Of a DNA stretch of 33,002 nucleotides, positions 26,934 to 33,002 are shown piece after piece. The stretch comes from Candidatus Hydrogenedentota bacterium (GTDB taxonomy: Bacteria > Hydrogenedentota > Hydrogenedentia > Hydrogenedentales > JAEUWI01). Both the position numbers and the translations under genes were made by a program. The notes beneath the pieces are model-generated. The model saw only the letters and a program-made list of their open reading frames with translations, did not search any database and had not been told where the DNA came from. The DNA lies in contig JACPGE010000020.1 in the NCBI GenBank assembly GCA_016182605.1, positions 1-33,002 on the forward strand, in the 5' to 3' direction. The number at the start of each line of letters is the position of its first letter. Within the stretch, counting starts at the first letter, position 1.

Positions 26934-28490
26934 ATGACCGCCACGATCGTCAAGACCAATCCGAGAACGGGGGAGACCCTCTACACCCTTCAGGAACCCA
27001 CGCCGGAGGCCCTCGCGGCCACCATGGAGCGCGCGTGCGCCGCAGCCGCCGTCATCAAGAACATGCCGGTCGAAGCACGGCTCGATGAATGCCGCAAATT
27101 GAAGCGCTATCTCATCGCGCACAAGGAGGATCTCGTCGCGGGCATCGTGGCGGAGAATGGCAAGTGCGTGACCGACGCGCTCATCGGCGACATCTTCACC
27201 TGCCTCGATCTCATCACCCACTACGAGAAGCACGCTCCCAAAATTCTGCAGGACGAAGCCGTCCCCACACCCACGCTGTTGATGGGCAAGAAATCCAAGA
27301 TCATGTATTGCCCTCTCGGCCCGGTCCTCGTCATCTCCCCGTGGAACTACCCGCTCAACACCTCCCTCACGCCCGCCCTCTGCGCCTTCATCGCGGGCAA
27401 TCCCGTCATCATCAAGCCCTCCGAATGGACCCCCATGCGCGGCATCCTCGATCGCGTCCTCACGGAGAGCGGCTTCCTGAAAGACGGCATCCAGGTGGTC
27501 TTCGGTGGACGCGAAACCGGCCAGCAACTTATCGATCTGCGGCCCGCGAAGATCTTCTTCACCGGCAGTGTCCGCGGCGGGAAAGCCATTCTCACGCAGG
27601 CCGCACAACACCTCATTCCCGTGGAACTCGAACTCGGCGGCAAAGACCCCCTCATCGTATTCGAGGACGCCAACCTCGAACGCGCCGTCAATGGCGCGGT
27701 GTGGGGAGCCCTAAACAACACAGGACAGGGCTGCACCTCGGCAGAGCGCTGCTTTGTCCACGACTCGATCTTCGACACCTTCGTCGAGCGGCTCAAAGAG
27801 AAGTTCGGCGCCCTTTCCACGCCGGACACCAAAACGGAGGATGGGGGTGCGCTCGACATGGGCTGCATGACCACGCCCTTCCAACTCGACATTGTCCGCA
27901 CCCAGGTCGACGCCGCGCGGGCCGCGGGTGCCACCGTTTGGCAGGCCTACGAACCCAAACAGGGCTCCACCACCTACCCGCCCACGATCGTCACGAAGGT
28001 CACGCCGGGCATGGCCGCGCAGTGTGAGGAGACCTTTGGACCGGCCATCACCGTGGTGCCCTTCAAGACCGAGGCCGAGGCCATCGCCCTGGCCAACGAC
28101 ACGCCCTACGGGCTCAGTTCCAGCGTGTGGACCCGCGATCTCGCCAAGGCGGATCGCGTCGCGCGCCAAATCGAGGCCGGAAACGTTTGCATCAACGACG
28201 TCATGTCCAGCGAAGGCAATACCGCGCTCCCCTTTGGCGGCGTGAAGCAAAGCGGCATCGGGCGCTACAAGGGCGTCGTTGGGCTGCATACCTTCTGCAA
28301 CATGAAATCCGTCATGACCGACAAGGGCGCCAAGAACGCGGAATTGAATTGGTACCCCTACACCCCGGAGAAGTACCAACTCTTCCTCAAGATCGTAGAC
28401 GTCGCCTTCCTCGGCGGCCTCACCGGACTCCTCAAACTGGCCCCCGTCGGCATGAAGGCCGACAGCCTCGTGAAAAAACTCTCCAAATAG
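26934..28490 (+). CDS. NAD(P)-dependent aldehyde dehydrogenase
   Basis: 518 aa from the ATG at 26934, chosen over the in-frame ATG at 26895 because CAGGAG lies seven bases before it. The ALDH family core is intact: Asn138 in SPWNYPL, Glu233 in ELELGGKDP and catalytic Cys267 in GQGCTSAER, then ETFGPAITVVPF and LPFGGVKQSGIGRYKG near the end. The cofactor region includes KPSEWTP and FTGSVRGGK. It oxidises an aldehyde to its carboxylate; the aldehyde is not predictable. The C-terminal ~45 residues continue past the usual ALDH end (VDVAFLGGLTGLLKLAPVG), a hydrophobic tail that resembles membrane-associated fatty-aldehyde dehydrogenases. It appears to be a single-gene unit; 162 bp separate it from the ABC permease. 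Confidence 0.93.
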   Translation: MTATIVKTNPRTGETLYTLQEPTPEALAATMERACAAAAVIKNMPVEARLDECRKLKRYLIAHKEDLVAGIVAENGKCVTDALIGDIFTCLDLITHYEKHAPKILQDEAVPTPTLLMGKKSKIMYCPLGPVLVISPWNYPLNTSLTPALCAFIAGNPVIIKPSEWTPMRGILDRVLTESGFLKDGIQVVFGGRETGQQLIDLRPAKIFFTGSVRGGKAILTQAAQHLIPVELELGGKDPLIVFEDANLERAVNGAVWGALNNTGQGCTSAERCFVHDSIFDTFVERLKEKFGALSTPDTKTEDGGALDMGCMTTPFQLDIVRTQVDAARAAGATVWQAYEPKQGSTTYPPTIVTKVTPGMAAQCEETFGPAITVVPFKTEAEAIALANDTPYGLSSSVWTRDLAKADRVARQIEAGNVCINDVMSSEGNTALPFGGVKQSGIGRYKGVVGLHTFCNMKSVMTDKGAKNAELNWYPYTPEKYQLFLKIVDVAFLGGLTGLLKLAPVGMKADSLVKKLSK

Positions 28491-28520
28491 ATCGGCCTCC
28501 CCAGCATCAACGCACCCCGG

Positions 28521-28556
28521 CTGTCTTGGCTGTCTCTGCTGTCGTTGCTGTCCACA
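28521..28556 (+). repeat. Four copies of a 9-bp CTGTC-containing tandem repeat
   Basis: CTGTC recurs at 28521, 28530, 28539 and 28548, each followed by four variable bases. It lies between the aldehyde dehydrogenase stop and the GGGGGCTGTCCCC repeat. No function is apparent; it may be a slippage product. Confidence 0.6.
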
Positions 28557-28574
28557 GCGATGCGCCAACCACTC

Positions 28575-28646
28575 GGGGGCTGTCCCCGCCGGTCCCACAA
28601 ACCCCAATCCCGCAGCACCGTCCCGCACCGGCGAGGGGCTGTCCCC
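28575..28646 (+). repeat. 72-bp GTCCC hairpin repeat, GGCTGTCCC subtype
   Basis: Begins GGGGGCTGTCCCCGCCGG and ends CACCGGCGAGGGGCTGTCCCC. The inner GCCGG / CCGGC pair can form a stem. A second 72-bp copy with the same ends and a similar middle is at 30248-30319. Length and order of motifs match the GGGTAC subtype at 1709 and 32379, so both appear to belong to one repeat superfamily. Confidence 0.75.
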
Positions 28647-28668
28647 GGAGTAACCCCCCACACAAACG

Positions 28669-28702
28669 AAAAAAGGAGAGGCCCCCTCGCGGCGTCCTCT
28701 CC
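28669..28702 (-). terminator. Rho-independent terminator of the PmoA-like gene
   Basis: On the minus strand a GGAGAGG / CCTCTCC stem is followed directly by six T. It begins 26 bp after the stop of the PmoA-like gene (28728), the right place and orientation for its terminator. Confidence 0.75.
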
Positions 28703-28727
28703 CAAAATTCCAATTCGCAACCACGCC

Positions 28728-29606
28728 TTAATGCGTCAGTGCTGCATACGACATATATTCCTCTTCGATCTGATCCCCGCTCATAATCCCGTCGTGCACC
28801 AGCACGCGGTAGCGCAGCGTAAAGCCATCGCCGATATCCAGCCGGATCGGTTCTTCCAGCACCGGCGAAGGATTCACAAACCCGTAATGATCCAGCCCCG
28901 ACGTCTTCCACAGATTGGGCGTGCGCAGGTTCTCCGGGTGCTCCATCAGACTCAACCCGCCCACAAGATCCCACCCGCCGTCGGAGGTCCCCGTTATGTC
29001 CACCCAGCGCGCGGGCGCGTGCTGCGTGGCGTCGTCCTCATAGCCCTCGCTGTTGAGAATCTTGAAATTCCCCATCGTGCGCGCCATCCGCACCGACAGC
29101 CCCGAATAGCCGCTCGCCTCCTGCGGATCCCGGCTGATGACCAGATTCGTCCGCGCATGATAGGCCAGCGACCAGTCTATCGTGTAGATCCCATTCCTCG
29201 GTGCATGAAAACGCAGCGTCCGCAGCCCCTCCATCACCACGCCCCCCTCCGGCGGCACATATTCATAGCGGCTCACCAGCTTCACCCGCTTCCCGTTCAC
29301 GCTCACCGACTCCGGCCCCACAAAGCGCAGGTGCCCCTCGCCCCGGCCCGGCGGCACGCCATCCCGTTCTTCCCAATAATCCGCGTCGTTAATATAGTGC
29401 CAAGAGAACCACAGCCCCCGGTGCCAGTGGTAGTCCCACGGCTCAAAACAGGTCAGCATGATGCCTGACGGCGTGCACAGCGGATGCACAAAAGGCTTCT
29501 CGTGATCCGTCGCAAAGTGGTAGCTCCATAAAACAGAACCCCGAAAGCGCATGGAGATCTCGCCATTCGGGGTATACGCATACTCTATTTCGTTGGATGT
29601 ATCCAT
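28728..29606 (-). CDS. PmoA-like (DUF6807) family protein
   Basis: 292 aa from the ATG at 29606, preceded by AAGGAGG eight bases upstream; an in-frame ATG at 29660 lacks such a site. The diagnostic PmoA-like region is KPFVHPLCTPSG followed by FEPWDYHWHRGLWFSW (residues about 37-70); the usual PxDHxHHRG appears here as PWDYHWHRG. The rest alternates beta strands (YEYVPPEGGVVMEGLRTLRFH) and ends RLDIGDGFTLRYRVLVHDG, as in this family. No signal peptide. Despite the family name, these proteins are not shown to be methane oxygenase subunits; they occur with sugar-degradation genes in Bacteroidetes, Planctomycetes and relatives, and the biochemical function is not established. The gene has its own terminator and stands alone. 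Confidence 0.85.
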   Translation of the reverse strand: MDTSNEIEYAYTPNGEISMRFRGSVLWSYHFATDHEKPFVHPLCTPSGIMLTCFEPWDYHWHRGLWFSWHYINDADYWEERDGVPPGRGEGHLRFVGPESVSVNGKRVKLVSRYEYVPPEGGVVMEGLRTLRFHAPRNGIYTIDWSLAYHARTNLVISRDPQEASGYSGLSVRMARTMGNFKILNSEGYEDDATQHAPARWVDITGTSDGGWDLVGGLSLMEHPENLRTPNLWKTSGLDHYGFVNPSPVLEEPIRLDIGDGFTLRYRVLVHDGIMSGDQIEEEYMSYAALTH

Positions 29607-29868
29607 AATTCGGCCCTCCTTCGTACTGAGTTGCATCTCACCGGGCCCGTGGCCCGGCATCCAAGCGCATCACGTATCCAGACGCCCCGCGCGCGCGGCG
29701 CCCAATGCCGATGGGTGTCACATCCTCCTTTCCATTGCCGTATGCTGCCTTCAACTGTTTCCAGGCCCACATCCGCTGCGTAACCCATACATACCATAAC
29801 CGATCGCCGCCGCGCCACCATGCGTCATCGCCTGTGGAGATCTTTCCCACGGCCCCTCGTTTCGCACG

Positions 29869-29897
29869 GTCCATCCCCGTCCATATCGTCCATCCCC
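29869..29897 (+). repeat. Short tandem GTCCAT repeat
   Basis: GTCCATCCCC, GTCCATATC and GTCCATCCCC follow one another in 29 bp. Too short for more than a note; no function is visible. Confidence 0.5.
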
Positions 29898-30247
29898 CCG
29901 CACCTCTCGTTTGGACTGCGGTTCCAGGGACCGAGTGCAACAAAAGGACATAGTATTGGGGGGCTTCCCTCTTTTTCCCTCTTTTTTGTCTTTTTCCGTG
30001 TGGTCCGTGCTGCGCGAAGCGCCCAGAGATGCCCTTCGCTCGATGGCGAAGGGATTGCCCATCGAAGCACCCGAACAGCCCCCTTGCACGCACGGGATCG
30101 CCCAACAGCAAGTTCCTCAACAGTCAACTCCACTTCCCCCCAAGGCCGCTTCTGTTCGCTACACACCGTACGCGTTGACGCGCCAATCACGACGCTCGTC
30201 GAGCGACGTGCTACTTCGAAAGCGTCGATGCTTACTTCAACAAACAA

Positions 30248-30319
30248 GGGGGCTGTCCCCGCCGGGCGCCACAGACCCCGGCCCCGCAGCACCATCCCAC
30301 ACCGGCGAGGGGCTGTCCC
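30248..30319 (+). repeat. 72-bp GTCCC hairpin repeat, GGCTGTCCC subtype, second copy
   Basis: Same ends as the copy at 28575-28646 (GGGGGCTGTCCCCGCCGG at the left, CACCGGCGAGGGGCTGTCCC at the right). The middle shares CCCGCAGCACC but differs at scattered positions, so the copies are not very recent. Its right end touches the inverted repeat that begins at 30317. Confidence 0.75.
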
Positions 30320-30572
30320 GAATGGCCCTAACTTAAGGACCTGGCTCGAAGCATTGCCACGTAAAAACACGTGAATGACATCAACAAACCGGACAAAGTA
30401 GGCCTTCGCTCGCCGAGCGTAGGCATTTCCACACGAGCCAGCCGCGCCACACTCTAACAATGACGTTCCAAACGTTGAAATGGTCCCCCTTCGAAGGGGG
30501 AAGGGGGATGTAAAAAGCTTACGCAAGACCAGACACCAGCATGACTTGTCTCTTAAGTTAGCGCCATTCGGG
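30317..30572. repeat. 256-bp segment with 21-bp inverted ends (MITE-like)
   Basis: The left end 30317-30337 (CCCGAATGGCCCTAACTTAAG) is the inverse complement of the right end 30552-30572 at 20 of 21 positions. The interior has no gene and includes the TTCGAA palindrome at 30484. GGGGCTGTCCC lies at both outer borders in direct orientation. The arrangement fits a small non-autonomous element or a repeat inverted by recombination. Confidence 0.55.
30484..30508. repeat. Short relative of the 3745 palindrome
   Basis: TCCCCCTTCGAAGGGGGA followed by AGGGGGAT. It shares the core and right-arm bases of the 52-bp palindrome at 3745-3796 but lacks the outer arms and the internal TTA. Confidence 0.6.
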
Positions 30573-30747
30573 GCTGTCCCCAGGCTTTGCGCTCCCCCTC
30601 CCCATCGGTGTCCATCCGTGCTTGATTTCCCCCAGGCCGATCCCCCAACACCCAAGAACACCGCGCTGCCAAATGCCTGCACCACCCCTTCACTTGCCCT
30701 CCGCCGCCGCAGGCAAAATGTGAAATCTACAATAATTCCTCTTAAGC

Positions 30748-30802
30748 GGGTAAATCTTGCTTTCTATTCGGTGCATGCGGACGCGAAAATTGACATTTAC
30801 CC
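30748..30802. promoter_or_regulatory. Possible operator pair upstream of the pseudopilin promoter
   Basis: GGGTAAAT (30748-30755) and ATTTACCC (30795-30802) form a perfect 8-base inverted repeat 39 bp apart, ending 30 bp before the -35 box. An extra TTGACA lies at 30790-30795 without a matching -10. A regulator site is possible; chance is not excluded. Confidence 0.25.
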
Positions 30803-30832
30803 TAAAAGTTAGAAGTCAAGCAAAACTCCCTG

Positions 30833-30861
30833 TTGACAGAATTCAGACTCTCCGATATAGT
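30833..30861 (+). promoter_or_regulatory. Sigma-70-type promoter for the pseudopilin gene
   Basis: TTGACA (30833-30838), a 17-base spacer and TATAGT (30856-30861): a near-consensus housekeeping promoter. The surrounding DNA is distinctly AT-richer than the rest of the window. Transcription would begin near 30868, giving a leader of about 225 nt before the ATG at 31092. Confidence 0.8.
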
Positions 30862-30867
30862 AGCCAA

Positions 30868-31091
30868 ATCCCTACGCGGATTTAGCGTGCCGCGCGGGGC
30901 TGTGCAATCATCAATTTTATCTTTTTTATTGCGTTGGGCCGGTCCTTGCGACCGTCCTCTTGCGCACAGCGTGCCGCCAAAGGAAAGGAGGCTTTACACT
31001 GGCGGACGGCACTTGCTCGCGAATGACGGATTTCGGGCTGATCTCCGTCTGACCCATCGAAATCAAACGTTTCTCAGGAGGCTTTCTAGCA
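30868..31091 (+). other. Long 5' leader of the pseudopilin mRNA
   Basis: About 224 nt. It has a T-rich stretch (30916-30928), a CGGTC/GACCG hairpin near 30941, and the ribosome-binding-like AGGAGGCTTT twice: at 30986-30995 and, as the true site, at 31076-31085. A 9-codon frame ATG-TGA (31023-31052) lies between them. No known riboswitch class is recognised. A structured or translated leader is possible. Confidence 0.4.
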
Positions 31092-32057
31092 ATGAAAAAG
31101 CACGGTTTCACCCTCATCGAACTCTTGGTGGTTATCGCCATCATCGGCATCTTGGCCGCCATCCTGCTCCCGGCGCTCGCCCGCGCCCGCGAAGCAGCCC
31201 GCCGCGCAAGCTGTCAGAACAATCTGAAGCAGCTCGGTATCGTCTTCAAAATGTACTCCAATGAATCGAAGGGCGAAAAGTACCCCGCAATGGCGGCTCA
31301 GATTTCGTACGAGAATGACGAAGTCGACGGGTTGCGGGTTAATACCTATGCTACTTGCGGCTATCCGAATCCCTACGCGGACAACGGCTCCGGTGGCGAC
31401 GCGGAATTCGTCATGGATGGTACTTCGGTTTACCCCGAATATCTTACGGATATGAACGTGCTCGTCTGCCCCTCCGATGCCAGCGCGGACACTGCATTGG
31501 GTTCGGCAGGTGTTTGGTACAACCAAACCGAACTGGCTCTTGGCAACGAACAGATCGATCCTTGCGCCCTGACGGCGGAATCCTACCTCTACCTCGGCTG
31601 GGCCATCAACGGCCGCCCCGGCCAGGATTACCTCCTGGATGGCGTGGACGCGAATGATCCGGGCGTGCCGACCGGACTCACCCTGCTTGGCTCCTTTGTC
31701 GATCCGTTGTTTGTTGGTGCTCTTATTGGATTGATCGACGGCAATGCCACAGCATCTGAAGGCTACGATCAGGAAGTCGAATTCACCACGACCGGTGGTC
31801 TTGACCGCACCCTGTATCGTACCCGCGAAGGCATCGAGCGCTTCTTCATCACGGACATCAACAATCCGGCCGGCTCCGCGGAAGCCCAGAGCACCATCGC
31901 CATCATGGGCGATTTGGTGAGCACGACGACCGCCGAATACAACCACATCCCCGGCGGATCGAACTGGCTCTTCATGGATGGTCACGTGTCCTTCCAGCGC
32001 TTCCCGAGCGACTTCCCGACCACCCGCGCCTTTGCGTCGCTGATTGCCCTGTTCTAA
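31092..32057 (+). CDS. Type II secretion pseudopilin-like protein (H-X-DG family)
   Basis: 321 aa, ATG at 31092, AGGAGG ten bases upstream. It starts with a prepilin leader, MKKHG, then [20 protein letters not shown] with Glu10 (the +5 glutamate), so prepilin peptidase should cut after Gly5. The helix continues through [22 protein letters not shown]. The C-terminal half is beta-rich and ends with [18 protein letters not shown], the H...DG signature of the large DUF1559-related families of Planctomycetes, Lentisphaerae and Hydrogenedentota. Dozens of copies per genome are usual in those groups; the role is generally unknown, probably surface or periplasmic fibre or secretion-related. It has a strong promoter, a strong terminator and no operon partner, so it is likely a highly expressed single gene. 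Confidence 0.92.
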   Translation: MKKHGFTLIELLVVIAIIGILAAILLPALARAREAARRASCQNNLKQLGIVFKMYSNESKGEKYPAMAAQISYENDEVDGLRVNTYATCGYPNPYADNGSGGDAEFVMDGTSVYPEYLTDMNVLVCPSDASADTALGSAGVWYNQTELALGNEQIDPCALTAESYLYLGWAINGRPGQDYLLDGVDANDPGVPTGLTLLGSFVDPLFVGALIGLIDGNATASEGYDQEVEFTTTGGLDRTLYRTREGIERFFITDINNPAGSAEAQSTIAIMGDLVSTTTAEYNHIPGGSNWLFMDGHVSFQRFPSDFPTTRAFASLIALF

Positions 32058-32079
32058 GCTAAATTCATAGATCCACTCC

Positions 32080-32112
32080 GAGCCGGAGGCACCCGCCTCC
32101 GGCTCTTCTTTT
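32080..32112 (+). terminator. Strong rho-independent terminator of the pseudopilin gene
   Basis: Perfect 11-bp stem GAGCCGGAGGC / GCCTCCGGCTC with a 4-nt loop, followed by TTCTTTT. It starts 22 bp after the stop codon at 32057. Confidence 0.92.
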
Positions 32113-32115
32113 GGA

Positions 32116-32892
32116 TTGCGAATCCCTGCGCCAAGGGGAGCGCCACGGGGACTGTACCTGCCGGCAAACAAGTCCCTGAACCGGACTCAAGCCGCGCACC
32201 GGCAGGGACTGTTGCGAATCCCTGCGCCAAGGGGAGCGCCACGGGGACTGTACCTGCCGGCAAACACAAGTCCCTGAACTGGACTCAAGCCGCGCACCGG
32301 CAGGGACTGTACCCAAGAACCAGCGCACACTACTTTGCGCCACGGGGACCAAGAAGCGGCGCTCTCCAAGTTGCGCTCGGGTACGGTCCCTTGCCGTTGT
32401 AAATCTCCAGACCCGTTCGTGGTCTTGCACACCGGCAAGGTACAGTCCCCTCAGCCCACGTTCGCTTCTGTCAAACAGCATACTTTTGCAACGCCACGGG
32501 GACTGTACCTGCCGGCAAACAGTCCCCTCAGCCCACGTTCGCTTCTGTCAAACAGCATACTTTTGCAACGCCACGGGGACTGTACCTGCCGGCAAACAAA
32601 TCCCTGAACTGGACTCAAGTCGCGCACCGGCAGGGACTGTACCCAAGAACCAACGCACACTACTCTGCGCCACAGGAACCAAGAAGCGCCGCCCTCCAAT
32701 TTACGCTCGGGTACGGTCCCTTGCCGTTGTAAATCTCCAGACCCGTTCTCGGTCTTGCACTCCGGTAAGCTACAGTCCCCTCAGCGCACGTTCGCTTCTT
32801 CAAACAGCATACTTTTGCAACGCAACGGGGACTGTACCTGCCGGCAAACAAGTCCCTGAACCGGGCTCAAGCCGCGTACCGGCAGGGACTGT
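32116..32892. repeat. BIME-like array of GTCCC hairpin repeats in alternating orientation
   Basis: 777 bp built from a ~66-72 bp unit. Minus-strand copies lie at 32147-32212, 32243-32314, 32575-32644 and 32827-32892; plus-strand copies at 32379-32450 and 32709-32780; a truncated minus copy at 32498-32520. Read in its own direction a unit starts GGGTACnGTCCCT, has inverted GCCGG / CCGGC parts, and ends GGTACAGTCCCC. Linkers are of two kinds: about 64 bp (CCAAGAACC...) and about 46 bp (TCAGC...ACGTTCGCTTCT). A 96-bp direct duplication begins at 32116 and 32212, and a 77-bp one at 32496 and 32573. The layout is that of REP elements in BIMEs. No gene is supported here: frames through it encode only repeated low-complexity peptides. 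Confidence 0.85.
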
Positions 32893-32925
32893 TAGCATGC
32901 ATAGGCGTGGTTTTTTCAAGCGGAG

Positions 32926-33002
32926 ATGAAAAAGTGGGAAGCCTCCGGGCAATATTCGCAAATCGAATGGCGTGGACCGACGGGTCGGCCACGAAACCCA
33001 AG
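32926..33002 (+). CDS. Possible N-terminal fragment of an unidentified protein, cut by the window edge
   Basis: An ATG at 32926 opens a frame of 25 codons that runs off the window (MKKWEASGQYSQIEWRGPTG, then RPRNP). GGAG touches the ATG, which is too close for an ideal ribosome-binding site. The same DNA can fold into hairpins (ATTCG/CGAAT and CGTGG-CCGAC/GTCGG-CCACG), so it could instead be non-coding. I do not recognise the peptide. Its position right after the repeat array makes it worth extending. Confidence 0.25.
   Translation, partial: MKKWEASGQYSQIEWRGPTGRPRNP

Larger units (their letters stand above)
29607..30832. other. 1.2-kb gene-free region rich in small repeats
   Basis: No open frame here has both a plausible start and recognisable protein features. 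It contains hairpins at 29641-29657 (CCGGGCC/GGCCCGG, in the leader of the PmoA-like gene), 30032-30053 (CCCTTCGC/GCGAAGGG), 30193-30205 (CGCTCG/CGAGCG) and 30407-30419 (CGCTCG/CGAGCG). It also has a tandem GTCCAT stretch (29869-29897), a pyrimidine-rich tract near 29968-29998, a 72-bp GTCCC repeat (30248-30319) and a segment with inverted ends (30317-30572). It looks like a landing zone for small repeats. Confidence 0.6.

Noticed and set aside
28728-29606. Methane monooxygenase subunit
   Set aside because: The family name PmoA-like is misleading here; no membrane segments or copper-enzyme features are present and no pmoB/pmoC lie nearby.
29825-30685. 286-codon minus-strand gene in the repeat-rich region
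   Set aside because: It crosses two repeat elements, shows no domain, and has the irregular composition of non-coding DNA.
30868-31091. Known riboswitch (for example cyclic-di-GMP or glycine) before the pseudopilin gene
   Set aside because: None of the conserved core sequences of those classes could be found in the leader.
32054-32851. Short proteins with repeated LPAGTVPVALPLAQGF-type peptides
   Set aside because: The peptides simply translate the DNA repeat, lack ribosome-binding sites, and occur in several frames.
32116-32892. CRISPR array
   Set aside because: Repeats alternate in orientation, linkers between units recur instead of being unique, unit length is about 70 bp, and no cas gene is present.

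Overview
The window looks like a chromosomal piece of a GC-rich, Gram-negative-type bacterium with many secreted polysaccharide-acting proteins. The best guess is the Planctomycetes / Lentisphaerae / Hydrogenedentota end of the tree, with Hydrogenedentota favoured. Reasons: a pseudopilin-like protein with the GFTLIE N-terminus, an A-R-E-A-A-R-R stretch and an H...DG end typical of those groups; a PmoA-like (DUF6807) protein; a PcRGLX-type lyase-like protein; a BNR sialidase-like protein; a beta-helix protein; and a PBP1C / alpha-2-macroglobulin pair. The taxonomic guess is inference; there is no rRNA or tRNA here.

Layout. 135-3696 (minus): a TIR-WD40 protein and a secreted beta-helix protein. 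3936-4553 (plus): a small methyltransferase that ends 3 bp from the converging pbpC. 4557-19868 (minus): one long co-directional block. Read in transcription order it holds a membrane sulfatase-fold protein, a PcRGLX-like exo-lyase-type protein, a sialidase/LamG-type protein, a thioester alpha-2-macroglobulin and PBP1C. 20041-26771 (plus): secA, overlapped by a membrane-anchored transglutaminase-like protein, then an ABC ATPase and its permease. 26934-28490 (plus): an aldehyde dehydrogenase. 28728-29606 (minus): a PmoA-like protein with a clear terminator. 29607-30832: a gene-free stretch full of small repeats. 31092-32057 (plus): a pseudopilin-like gene with a near-perfect sigma-70-type promoter, a long leader and a strong terminator. 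32116-32892: an array of hairpin-forming repeats. The window ends inside an unidentified open frame.

How the genes work together. The minus block pairs cell-envelope defence and repair (A2M plus PBP1C, a known partnership) with probable extracellular glycan handling. SecA would export the many signal-peptide proteins. The TIR-WD40 gene has the build of an NAD-consuming immune or death effector.

The least explained material is a family of ~66-72 bp mosaic repeats. Most units begin with GGG(TAC/GGC)nGTCCC, carry an inner GCCGG/CCGGC-type inverted repeat, and end in a second GTCCC(C). Copies lie at 1709-1779, 28575-28646 and 30248-30319, and several in alternating orientation at 32147-32892. 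This resembles REP/BIME elements, but no transposase is visible in the window.
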